Shown: positions 53,957 to 64,000 of the stretch, in pieces | How the letters are laid out: the number at the start of each line of letters is the position of its first letter | Numbering within the stretch: the first letter of the stretch is position 1 | From: Hippasteria phrygiana | Lineage: Eukaryota; Echinodermata; Asteroidea; Valvatida; Goniasteridae | Assembly: GCA_037893225.1 (NCBI GenBank) | Contig: JAZGUH010000727.1 | Coordinates: 124,001-188,000 of the forward strand | Length of the DNA: 64,000 nucleotides | Reading direction: 5' to 3' | The notes under the pieces: generated by a model | Databases searched by the model: none | What the model was told of the DNA's origin: nothing | What the model saw: only the letters and a program-made list of their open reading frames with translations | Made by a program: the position numbers and the translations under genes

Positions 53957-54373
53957 CGGCACACATTGCCCTGAAATCCTCAAAAATTCAATCTCTTTGG
54001 TTAGTTAACTTACCTATTTCCAATGTAAAAAATTCTACCATAATGTGTATTATTTAGTACAAAGAAATGTGGGGAAACCCGAAGCACGGACATCTGGACA
54101 TTCAGACTGGCGCCGCACATAATGCAGCCTGTACCCGATAAAACACTACAGACAAAGGGTACCAGCCTGAATTCCAACGGTCCGACTTTTCCGAACCACA
54201 CTGGCGTCCCCGGAATTATTTTCGTCTATGATTTTCAGATTGAATTAAACGGCGCATTTTTTTTTAAAGAGATGGTCGTGTACATTTATTATTATAATAT
54301 ACTTCTACCATAGCAATTCCAGGACGAATGCTTTCTGTAGCCGAATTGGGCTTCTCCAGGGCAATGTGTCCCT
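53957..54373. mobile_element. TTAA MITE, AGGCACACATTGCC family
   Basis: TTAA at 53953-53956 and 54374-54377; ends CGGCACACATTGCCC and GGGCAATGTGTCCCT; 417 bp. Interior CGTCCCCGGAATTATTTTCG as in the other copies. Confidence 0.85.
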
Positions 54374-54747
54374 TTAAGATTGATGATCATGCAGTCGAAA
54401 ACAATGCCTCTCTATTGTCTTTTGTGTCGTCCCTGAGAATTTTCAGCCACGCCCCCAGTTGAGACCCTTCCAAATTATTCACACCACCTATTTTTTTCCC
54501 TAGGTCATCTGACCAATAGAAGCTCCCTCAACAATTCTCAGTTTTCACCACGAAGAAGATGCCCAAATTATATTTAATTTGCTAATTGTCGCCAGGGTTT
54601 AGGCCTACTGTAAACTGAAGTTAACCCGCTCTTATTAATACGGTTGCAGGTTTGCAAAACGTATGCGTAATTCTTCATAATAGGGAAATGTGAGGCTGGC
54701 ATTTCACAAGGGATCCCACATGAGTCAATTGTCTCTTTAAATTTTAC

Positions 54748-54846
54748 ACTGTAAAAACTGTAGTGTTCAATTTACACCACGTGGTATCTATATTGGACGA
54801 ATGGTTCAATATACCACCAAGTGTTTAACACGACAGTTTTTGCAGG
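54748..54846. mobile_element. Foldback MITE, GGTATCTATATTG family
   Basis: ACTGTAAAAACTGTAGTG pairs with CACGACAGTTTTTGCAG. The interior GGTATCTATATTGGACGA...GGTTCAATATACCACC is related to 15671-15764 in inverse orientation. Confidence 0.7.
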
Positions 54847-55165
54847 GCACAGAGCTGTGAGCGATCCCAATCATCACCAAGCCTAACCTTGACAATGTCA
54901 TTCAGTGCGGCAGACCAATGGCCAACGCATACAACCTCTCGTTGTCTAATTACCAACATAATTTGTGGCGTGTGAGGCAATTTTTAGCTTAATTGAGGAA
55001 CTGGCAATTATGAAGCAACGGGGGTCACTTTATTTTAACGCCGAGGCCGGGCCGAACGCGACGCGCGGACCGCGTGTCATTGATCATCACCTCTCATTCA
55101 GCGCAATTACAATGGAGTCAAGAAGGCACCTGCACTATAGTAATGCTGCTTAGCTTCGGTTCAGC

Positions 55166-55189
55166 CATGGAGGAAGTTCTTCCTCCATG
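55166..55189. mobile_element. Ultra-short hairpin insertion B (24 bp)
   Basis: Arms CATGGAGGAAG and CTTCCTCCATG with a TT loop. Exact direct repeats GTTCAGC lie at 55159-55165 and 55190-55196. Confidence 0.75.
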
Positions 55190-56404
55190 GTTCAGCTGAG
55201 ACGGAGCTACGTGCGTTGGTTACGCGAGGCGGTCACATAAATGATTGAGGCTGAACTCCAGTGCTTGATCATCATTGTTGACCAATAAAACAACAACTAA
55301 CAACCGTAATATTAGTTTCCACAGTGTCTGACACTGGCTTCCAAGGGTGGGGCGTGGAAACACCCCCCCCTACCAAGTTTAGAGAGGGGAGGAGCAATCC
55401 TCCCCACGCTTCTTTCGCTGACTGCTACACAAAAAACACACGATATCGTTGATGGATAGTATGGAACGCCAAATGCACAATTTGTGATGCTATATACCGG
55501 TACTGATCGAGCCTTGTTTCGATGAAGCTGTCAACGCAATAATAAGTGATGTCAATCCGTGTTGACTACATCATATAATAGATTGACTACAACGCAAAAT
55601 GAATTCATTGGTCTACGTCTGTTTTTCAGCTGCCCGGAGGTATATACATTGTACTTTCATTTAGAGACATGCACCCACGAGTGGGCACCATGGAATAAAA
55701 TCAGCTTTACGTTACTGCTGCAATCTCAGGTTGAGAGGTGGCAAGGGGAGGCCTCGATTGGCGTGACGGGGGCGTGCCCCGTAACCCGTACGTGGTCAAA
55801 CCACAGTCTAAGTGCAGTGCATTGGTCATGCAATTTGTAAAGTACAAACGGAACTATATGAGAAACAACCCTTCCGAAATGAATGTAGATTTCCACTTCT
55901 TCTGTATTTTTCTTTCCCTTTTGTGAGGAGGTAAAATCGTAGTCAAGCAAAATAAAGCCGAGACAACCCCGCGAGTAGATCATAAGCTACCCACGCACAG
56001 TGCAGTCTCACCATGGAGGAAGGAAACAGATGTCAGTCTATTCCCCAACCATGCCCCACAAACGGAGAAAACGTCTCTCTCGATAGCCACTGCAAGCAGT
56101 TAAAAGCACGCGCGCGATCGCATAAATGCATGTGCAGACAGGCTTCTTACGGAATGAAACGGAGCCCCTTAATGGAGACACATGGTCGCGTGCATTGTTT
56201 GTACACGTCCGCCACGTGGCTAGTCGGTCGCTGCGGGCAATGCTCATAATCATCATCAAAATAATGGCAGAAAAACAGGAGCACGAAAAGATCAAGTTGT
56301 TTTGCAAGCAGAAACTGTCAGACGATCAAATCTTTGGGGATATTTTTATTGACCGTATTCAAAGGGCATTTTCTTCTGATTGGCATTTTAGAATTACATC
56401 TGAC

Positions 56405-56429
56405 CATGGAGGAAGGTTCTTCCTCCATG
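56405..56429. mobile_element. Ultra-short hairpin insertion C (25 bp)
   Basis: Arms CATGGAGGAAG and CTTCCTCCATG, loop GTT. Exact direct repeats ATCTGAC lie at 56398-56404 and 56430-56436. Confidence 0.75.
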
Positions 56430-57210
56430 ATCTGACAGAGGATCCAAATGTGTACAAACGTAAACATCGGTAATTTTGAAACCGATTTGTTTTCACATGA
56501 AATTAAACCTAGTTTCACATATCGAGGCATGGTCGTGCATCAGCTTTTTGGCTATATACTCCGTCCGTATTTGTCTCCCTCTAGTGGCGTAGCGATGGGC
56601 GTAGCGATGACCAAAAAGGGGAGGGAAAAGGGGAGTGCCTTCCATGGATTGTAGTAATTTCACCTAGTATCAGATGGTGTCACCCCTCCCCCTATAGTCA
56701 GCGATGTTATTGCTACCCTTCTGCGTGTCTCCCTTCCCTAAAACACCGCGGTGGCGTCACAGGGGGGGGTGGGGGTTGGAGCTTCCCCCAGCCAGTCGAG
56801 GCCTGCAGGGGCTACATATTCTTTTTTTTTAGTGGGGCAGGGGCATAGAAGGCAAATTGGGCGTGGCTATTTTTAAGGGTGGGGGCAAGTCAAATGCTTT
56901 GCCCAGATTTTCAGAACCAAAGAGTGGGGTGGGTGTAGGTTCCTGTTTTTAATGGGCAGCACTTTGAAAACACTCTACACATACATCCACTCAATCCTAC
57001 AATGCAGAAAAACAAGAAATTAATGTAGATGTGCAAATAGGTTCTGGAAGAACAACATATCTCAACATTTACGATCCGATACAGACAGACCTGTAAAGTG
57101 AATTTATTAGCCATAAAATCCCACATGATCATTAGATCAACAACTTATCTGACAAAAGTAAGATTGGGTTGCACGTTTAAATCGATTATTTGTTTTCCCA
57201 TGCCCTACAG

Positions 57211-57407
57211 ATTTGACCATAATCACCATGACGGTCATCGGTGTTGCCTTAGTAATTTCCGGCCTTACGGCGGCCGGCGTTGGACTGGCGGCAGTCTGGG
57301 CCAAGTTCTGTGGACCGTGTGACATGCGGGGATTTATCGACTACATCTGCAGACGGAACGAGGAAAAAACCAGCCTGATTAAAACGGATTACGGAACAGC
57401 GTATCAG
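57211..57407 (+). CDS. Membrane protein penultimate exon
   Basis: Acceptor TGCCCTACAG, donor CAG/GTGGGC. One hydrophobic helix followed by a CxxC and basic residues. Confidence 0.62.
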
Positions 57408-60400
57408 GTGGGCACTATGGACTCAATGTTGCACTTTAGAGCGACCCAAACGTAACAAACTTCCATGGACACTAATGATAAATAACCAGCATAAACGAAA
57501 ATAAGATAGGCCTATACGAAAATACCCACAACTCTCGAAGATGACAAAACGGCACACCGCATGAAGCTTAATCGACTTGCCATCTTCAAGTTTACTGTTT
57601 AATCTCTTGGAGATTATTAATTTGATGTCTTTTTGGGTGACGTGAATGTAGACGCACCCTGAAACTAGTGCTACAACTCGATGTGGCAAGTGGCCATTTT
57701 GGAAATTGTTCCTCCTATCAGTATTTAATCGTGTGATCTAGCTGTAAGTCTGTTTCATCCCAACACTCCCAGTTGGACAACAGCATCCGATTTGGCTCTC
57801 TTTGCCCCAACTCCATGGCCTTCAAATTCTTTTTTCAATCTGTTGAAGGCGTACAAATTGGGACCAGTGGCCAAAATCATGGAGCTGCTGTAGGCACAAA
57901 AATGTGCTTAGCGTGAGAATTTTTCCTCGGCAAAAACAGGATTACCGACCAAATTTCCATGCGATATATATATTGCTTGTGACTGGTAATCAGCTAGTTT
58001 TTCCTAGCATTAGAATTACACAGAGTTTTGACTGGTAACCTTTTTTAATAAGCAAGACTTTTTGTGCTAAGCAAATTCTTGTGCTTAGCACCTCCTTGCA
58101 ATTGGGCCCGGTTTGGCGCAGGTAATGGTGTGCAATTTTAGGCCGTGTCCGAAATGGGCGTCTAGAGCTACAGCTACGGCTACGTTACGCGTAGTTGCAA
58201 TGGACGAACACCTAGACAATAGCCCTAGACAAGCGATTTGGACGTAGCCACTGATCTCTATGTAAACTGGATAGCGCATTGGCTGTTGGAGTTGAGGCCA
58301 CCGTCCGCCATGTTATCACTCCCAATACAACAGGTTTTTCAACTTTGTCCCCAGGGTTTCCTTTCATCCTCGTTCTCCTTACATAACGAACAGTGCTAAA
58401 TTGGGAGTGGTAATATGGCGGGTGCTGGCTTCAGTTGCTTGTACAGCGCGCAATGGCCAATGAGCTATCCAGTTTATATAGAGATCAGTGGACGCAGCCT
58501 TAGTTGTATTCATACTCCGCCATCTTTAAAGGGACACATTGCCTTCAAATGTCATGAAATTTTGCTGTTTAGAAATGTTCCTTACCTTTGATAAGAGTTG
58601 TTCATGCAAAAAAACACGTATAATGTGTTGTAATTAGTGAGTAGTGATTACAAAACAAAAATTGGCCGCTTATCCCTGACATCTGACCCGCGAAACATAG
58701 ACTTATTTCCAGTACTAAATACCACCGTCTAAATAATGCGCAAAATACGCTGTGAGAGTCTTTAGGCTGGCGCCGCAGCCAGTGGCCTTGTGAACCTATC
58801 AGAATGATCGCCAGGTACAATTCTCTACCTCGCGACACATATCACCAGTGCTGCGCGCCGTGCCACAGTACATCAAAATGGATCAACAGAACGTACTTCA
58901 ACCAGATGCGACTGGAAATACGACTGGTGAACACAGTCCGCCATTTTGTGGAGTCAAAAATTTGGTTCTACAAAATGGCGGACCGTTATTTGTCACGAAA
59001 TTAAACAAAAACCACGCAATTTGAAGGGATAGTTATGTGAATCTTTATATTCTACTTTTAAAAAAGCTTCCCAACCATATCCATTTCAGTTTTATAGCCC
59101 AAATCGCAAAATCCAAAGCAATGTGTCCCTTTAATGCGCAGTTCCCAGAAGACAATAACAATGTCAAAGCTCGGAGTCCGGGATATGTAATCGTCACCAG
59201 TCTACATTCTTATGCAGCGAATTTGCCCCCGTTTAGCATGTGAACTGACTACCAGGACAGGAATCATAGCAAAATACTATAGTAGATAAAACTAGCTCCA
59301 TTTTACAGAAAATTACATGGTTGTATAAAATAGTGCACACGATTGGTAATCCGCCCAATTTTTTTTACTGAATTATTACGAAATACCTTACTAGACTGTA
59401 AGTTATGATGGCACCTGGCGTGCTGTCGTTTTCAAGAAAAGTTGAAATTGATATCGTTTTCCAACGATTGTTCGGCCGCTATAACAAATCCAGTTAACTG
59501 CCGCCCGACGGCGGAAAACGAACGCCGTTTTTGTCTCGTTTTATTCGCCATCCAAGAAATCAGTGAAACGATATTTCCTATAAAATACTAAACCCCAAAT
59601 CCGCCCATTTCTGAAAATTGCAACAATGACCAATCATACACTACATCTAATCTACGATAACTCCGATCATGCACTATAGTGTTAAAAGTCCTGACACATC
59701 TCCCTGCTAGCCATCATTTCAAATTGGAGTAGGCTCCCCCCCCCCCCCCCCCCCAACCAATATTAGCACCGGTAGCCATTTTTTTCGTAGACCAGAATTG
59801 CCATCATGCATATTCATGTTAAGTTAACATACATATAATAAGCATCGCACGAGGGCGCTAGATATATAAGTGACGTCTTCACACAACTGTATAAGGTTGC
59901 AGTAACCTAAACCGATTTGATCAACCTGCTGTTGTGGCTTTACTGGTAGATCGTAAAGTCTTTGGAGCACGAGTCCTGCGTTCGAATCATCTGTCCTGTT
60001 TATATTTCTTTTTCTTGTACTAATTGTGGTGTGGAGGATTTCATTTCAAGGGAAACAAGTCCGAGAACTTGTCTTGCAGCTTACATAGCCAAGTAGGCTC
60101 TACACACAAACACTCTGGCAATTCTGGACTACGCCACCCCCCCCCCCCCCCCCCTCCCCTCCAAAACAAATTTAAAAAATAAACAAATATTAGGACCGGC
60201 ACCTAGTTCGGGTCTGGCGCTCTTGATTGACCCTCGTGTGTGCGAGCGCTGTAAGAAATCCTCATTTATATGAGTAGGATGCTGTTTGCATATTATCGTA
60301 TTATAAGTTTCGATCAGAGACAAAATGTTCTTAAGTGTACACACGTATATTTTGTAAGTTTTTGCAGCAATTAAAACAGCACATCATCGCATTTCTAGTA

Positions 60401-63400
60401 TATAAATATAAAAAGATAATTTGCATAAACATGTCAGAATTCTGGCAGATTTATGTTAATTAGCACTATACCGGCTATGCTGATCCCGATAATTGAAGTC
60501 AGAATGGAGGGACCGGAAACCAGTGAATAACTAGCTGTTTGGTTCGCGCGAAGCCGCGAAATTCCATCTCCACCGTTCCAGTTCTCGTCGGAAGTTTTAA
60601 GTGCACCGCCATCCAGTCAACTTGGCAAGCAACAATGGTAGATATACATTTACCGTTACAGGCTACTGGAAAGATTGTGTACTTATGAGCAGATCACATG
60701 CTTATTTGTTCTGGTACCTACCACGTCCGTTCCACGTGCCCAAATGAAAAACAAAAAGGTTGATGAGTATAACATATATCTGCTACAATTCATCACGCAT
60801 TGTTTATAACAAGTTGGCATGAAGAAGATTAGTTCCAGAATTGCAAATGTGACCGGATTCTACAAAATGAGTCTTAAGGACATTTTTTGACTTGGTACCA
60901 TGTTCACTTGAATTAGAAGGAGCATTGGCTCTTCGCTTTGATCACTCGGAGTTATATTCTGATATTCATGGACAATATGTGGGCGAATATCTTGACAGTT
61001 TCCATTCATTCCCACTGTTTAAGTCATGTAACTCAAAAGTAGCGACTTGGGACTCATTTTGTTGGGTTACAAATTCTGCATAATTACGTGACCCCTCCAT
61101 AATGTGCCACCATGCACTTTGAAGGTGTATTTGGATGATTTGTGACGGGCCGTTTGGAACGCAATGTTGCGTGCTGACAAACATCTGGCGTATCCCCATA
61201 AAGGGAAAAAGATCGACATGAAGTAGGTGCGCCTACAATACGTGGTGCCCGGCGTGCAATCCCACCCAGTGACTGATGGAGTACGTAATGTATGCGACCG
61301 CACGACTGCACGCAATAGACTAAGACGTCAAATCCACTATCCATTTATCACCATTATTACGGACCTTTGAAGCACAAAAATCGTGTTGGACGCCGGCGCT
61401 TAAACTTGCATGTCGATTGTGTGGAATCGTTATGGAAATTAGAGTCCATGATTTGTTTTTCGGAACATCAGCAATATATTTTATTTTTTTATAATGAAAG
61501 AATACAATTTGAATCAATTCATTCTACATTGAAATGGGCCCTAAATTTTGAAATGTTGATTTTTTTTCCACGATATAAACTTGGGTTTCATCCAATCGCT
61601 TTTGAGTCGGTAAAAATATTTTCTAGAGACAACGGTACTGTTTTTTTCTCATCAATCATTGTCTATTAAAAAGTTACTCGTGGTTTTCCAGTTGTACGTA
61701 AGTTCGGTGCCAAGTTAGGAGCTACATTGAAGTTTATCTATTTTCAGCCGAGATTTTATATTATTTGTTATCTTTAAATTAATACTGAAAAATAATCGTG
61801 TTGTTTTATGAAGCCATGTTCTTAGGCCTATTTATGAAGAGTTTTCTGAGCGTAATCTTACTATCACCACAACAAAAAATGAACTGCAGATTAAACCGAG
61901 CCTTATTAAAAAAGCATCCTGCGATCCCCCGGATGTCGCGCTTGAACAGTTTCTCCAACACTCGCCTCTTGTCCGGTCAAGCCAAGTTCCAATGCAAAGC
62001 CAGTCCCTCCGATTGATGCGTACGCGATATGTAATCAAATGAGCAGGATGCAAAAGCGCACGACACAGCCCGGCTATTCCGTCTTTCGACTCGCTAATTT
62101 ATGATTTTTCCCAACCCTGGCTATACACGCTGCATGGATGGACGTACGTGCTCGAGTCTCGTTGTTTTTCACCCACAACCGTAGTGAATCGAGCACGGAG
62201 TCGTTCATGTGTTTTCCAGCTTATGTGTACTGCATGCATGCTGCAAAACTTAGTTGTTGGACGAGCGTTCTGTGCAGGTCGCGGGGCAAGCCCTGGTTCG
62301 CGGATGACCATTTTTAGAGACTTGGCAACGACACCTGATGGCCCAGGTACGATAGATTACGTACGTAGTTGATACGTGGAGGATGGTATACGGTAACAGG
62401 GGATGTGTCATCTCGAGGTGTTGCTTGTATAAGATGCTTATAATAATGCACGTGTTGTTGGCAATATGGCTCGTGCGATATTTAATGGATTGGAGAGTAG
62501 GCCGACTCCATTGCAACCCGTTGTATCCGTGCATGATTCTCGGCATTCATCGTAAAGAGGTTGTTATTATTCGTATCAGTGCAATTTCCGACATGCTGTA
62601 TGCATATGATGGCTACTTTGAGTTTCACCTGAACAGGTAACAACGCATTTGTTCTCTCAGATTGTTGACGGGTGTCTCTATAGGCCGATCTATATCCTTC
62701 CTCCATGATGCAATGCACGAAGCGCCATGCTGACGGGTGATGACAAATTGTAGGCAGGGATTTTAATTGAGTTATTTCAGACATCGATCAGTGCATTTGC
62801 ATTGATAAAAAAACTTCAGATGGAATATTTCAAAAGCTGTTTGTATGGTTGAACAATGACTGCATGCCTTTGTGTCTCAACCGTGTAGAAAATAATCAAG
62901 GTTCCCAACTGTGCTGGGACGTTTCATTATCATGAATTATTGTTAGTGCAGTCATAGGCCATGCTATTTTCTGAGCGCCCTGTGTAATTAACAGACCACA
63001 TACATGTACGTGGCGGTGTACGCATCACTTTTTGGCGTTATATATACTATAGCCTATAACCCTTTTTGGGCTGTTTTTTTCCCGCACTCTCATCTCTCAA
63101 AACAAAGTGTATCCTATATTAACCAAGACCCTCGTTTTCCTCTGAGCTTCTAAAAACGACCAAAGCGTAGATTCCTATATTGTTTAGGTGGTTTTGTTCC
63201 ATTTAGCTTATCAAAACTTCATGTAGCTTGAGCCGCGGTGAGACGGTGACAACTTAAGGTACACATTTTGGCTTGCACGGGTTTGTGATTTCTACGATTT
63301 CAAACCCACCAACGGTAACGCTAAAATTCATACACATTGGTATGGCATATGGCATGCATGCTGATTTGGCAAAGCTGCCCTTTTACTTCGCTAATCTGGT

Positions 63401-63850
63401 GCACGCACTTACAAATGTCATACAAAAGTACGTTCAGTAAAGGACGATATGTATTTGAACTAGTTGCGTACATCAGTATGGAGCCGACGTGAGACCCTTT
63501 TTTTTCCAACAACGCCTGTGTAATTTACACTTCCCTACTTTCCACAGGTCGACCAATCTACCGATATACCTACACCAGATGATTCCGGAAGGTTTGTGGA
63601 CTACGAAAACATCTTCGCCAAGGCAGAGCAGGCCATCTCGGCGGCTGCGCAGGAGTCCCACGCGCACGCCGTCAACCTGCAGTCTGCTGACGACGAGCCC
63701 CAAGATGGCGCCGAAGGGTCACGTGACGGGTCACGTGACGGTTCGCCCGACGAACTGCTCATGCGCAAGCTGGTCCGGTGCTACTCCAGCGAGTCCCTCA
63801 GCTCTGTGACGTCAGAGTCGTCGGTGCAGGACAATTTCATGAACGTGTAA
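57211..63850 (+). CDS. Membrane protein, C-terminal two exons, unrecognised
   Basis: Exons 57211-57407 and 63548-63850 join in phase 0 and give 165 residues plus stop. The first begins with a membrane span (TMTVIGVALVISGLTAAGVG into LAAVWAKFCGPC), with a CxxC at its end and a basic YICRRNEEK, suggesting a cytosolic C-terminal side. The second is hydrophilic: DYENIFAKAEQAISAAAQE, two SRDG repeats, then a Ser-rich end SSESLSSVTSESSVQDNFMNV. The incoming phase (two bases) shows at least one upstream exon, unless translation starts at the internal ATG at 57228. I do not recognise the family; it has the look of a small multi-pass protein. The second exon is more GC- and CpG-rich than its surroundings. 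Confidence 0.65.
58248..58491. mobile_element. MITE, CCACTGATCTCTAT termini
   Basis: CCACTGATCTCTATGTAAAC and, inverse, GTTTATATAGAGATCAGTGG; then CTGGATAGCGCATTGGC against GCCAATGAGCTATCCAG. 244 bp, in the last intron of the membrane-protein gene. Confidence 0.75.
58530..59130. mobile_element. TTAA MITE, AGGCACACATTGCC family (longest)
   Basis: TTAA at 58526-58529 and 59131-59134; ends AGGGACACATTGCC and AGCAATGTGTCCCT; 601 bp. Central foldback around CAAAATGGCGGACCG. Confidence 0.85.
59325..59650. repeat. Copy of the 3655-4830 repeat without the insert
   Basis: Runs CCTTACTAGACT directly into GTAAGTTATGATGGCACC, where the other copy has a 684-bp TIR element. Confidence 0.65.
59730..60160. 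repeat. C tracts, inverse repeat and a tRNA-like head
   Basis: C runs at 59737-59754 and 60136-60154. 59760-59880 is the inverse of 15880-15990. 59935-60000 has an A-box-like GTGGCTTTACTGG and a B-box GCGTTCGAATCAT, probably a SINE head. Confidence 0.5.
60200..63547. other. Intron of the membrane-protein gene
   Basis: Apart from a half-site CCTTCCTCCATG at 62697-62708 that resembles the hairpin arms, I see no gene, repeat or element I can support here. Confidence 0.35.
63548..63850 (+). CDS. Membrane protein last exon
   Basis: Acceptor TTTCCACAG; 100 aa then TAA. The acidic/Ser-rich tail has potential phosphorylation sites (SSESLSS, TSESS). Confidence 0.72.
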   Translation, partial: VDQSTDIPTPDDSGRFVDYENIFAKAEQAISAAAQESHAHAVNLQSADDEPQDGAEGSRDGSRDGSPDELLMRKLVRCYSSESLSSVTSESSVQDNFMNV

Positions 63851-64000
63851 ATTGAAAAGTTTGTCATTTCTTTTTCATCTCTTGACGAATTATGCAAAGG
63901 CTATTAGAGGCTTGTTGCCCGGTTTTTGGGGGTCGCATTTGCCTTGATATTTACCATGTCGTCCACGTTTTAGTGGCTAGATTTTACATAAACACTTTGG
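63851..64000. other. 3' flank of the membrane-protein gene
   Basis: Presumed 3' UTR. No AATAAA signal before the window ends. Confidence 0.4.

Larger units (their letters stand above)
54850..57210. other. Non-coding stretch with two hairpin insertions
   Basis: Contains hairpins B and C, listed separately. A frame at 56265-56473 (MAEKQEHEKIKLFCKQKL) has no recognised family and is cut by hairpin C. G/C-rich degraded MITE-like words (GTGGCGTAGCGATGGG near 56585). No gene supported. Confidence 0.4.

Noticed and set aside
60892..61083. 63-codon plus-strand frame starting MVPCSLELEG
   Set aside because: No splice or family signal, and similar-length chance frames are common in this AT-rich intron.

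Overview
The window is eukaryotic genomic DNA. Genes are split by GT-AG introns, intergenic space is large and AT-rich, and it is crowded with tRNA-derived SINEs, LINE fragments and DNA transposons. The repeat types (TTAA-flanked MITEs starting AGGGACACATTGCC, SINEs ending in ATT runs, C/G homopolymers) and the invertebrate-type extracellular module in the second gene suggest a marine invertebrate deuterostome, most likely an echinoderm. That placement is inference from the repeat and protein style.

Three multi-exon host genes can be followed. (1) Positions 2034-11076, minus strand: mitochondrial elongation factor Ts (TSFM), rebuilt from six coding exons with all phases matching (329 aa). Its third intron is 6.2 kb and holds a tandem satellite of about 240-bp units with interspersed (TTA)n. 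(2) Positions 18439-37526, minus strand: a secreted zona pellucida (ZP) domain protein rebuilt from 13 exons with all phases matching (773 aa). A signal peptide is followed by a module otherwise familiar from VWDE-like invertebrate extracellular proteins, then a complete ZP-N/ZP-C domain with no membrane anchor. (3) Positions 57211-63850, plus strand: the last two exons of an unrecognised one-or-more-pass membrane protein with an acidic, serine-rich tail. Its 5' exons are not resolved; one candidate lies at 44311-44421.

The rest is mainly mobile DNA: a THAP-domain, TTAA-flanked Kolobok-like element (11913-13522); a second TTAA-flanked element with a Cys-rich ORF (51571-53568); a mariner-superfamily element with about 200-bp inverted termini and a nonsense-mutated transposase (41932-43517); a 5'-truncated RTE-like LINE with target duplication (44971-46759); another LINE 3' end (19171-20240); a Penelope-like tail (32530-32765); a RecQ-like helicase pseudogene (39094-39636); a 458-bp TIR element carrying a Crypton/DUF3504-like coding fragment (36075-36532); hAT-type MITEs with 8-bp duplications; and many SINEs and foldbacks.

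The most unusual signal is a set of three 24-25-bp hairpins (39418, 55166, 56405) sharing the arms CATGGAGG/CCTCCATG, each bracketed by a different, exact 7-bp direct repeat. They look like ultra-short transposed units. Taking one of them out, with one repeat copy, restores the reading frame of the helicase fragment it interrupts. Also notable are an array of 16 palindromes at about 24-bp spacing (14498-14894) and a near-perfect 109-bp hairpin (13734-13842).
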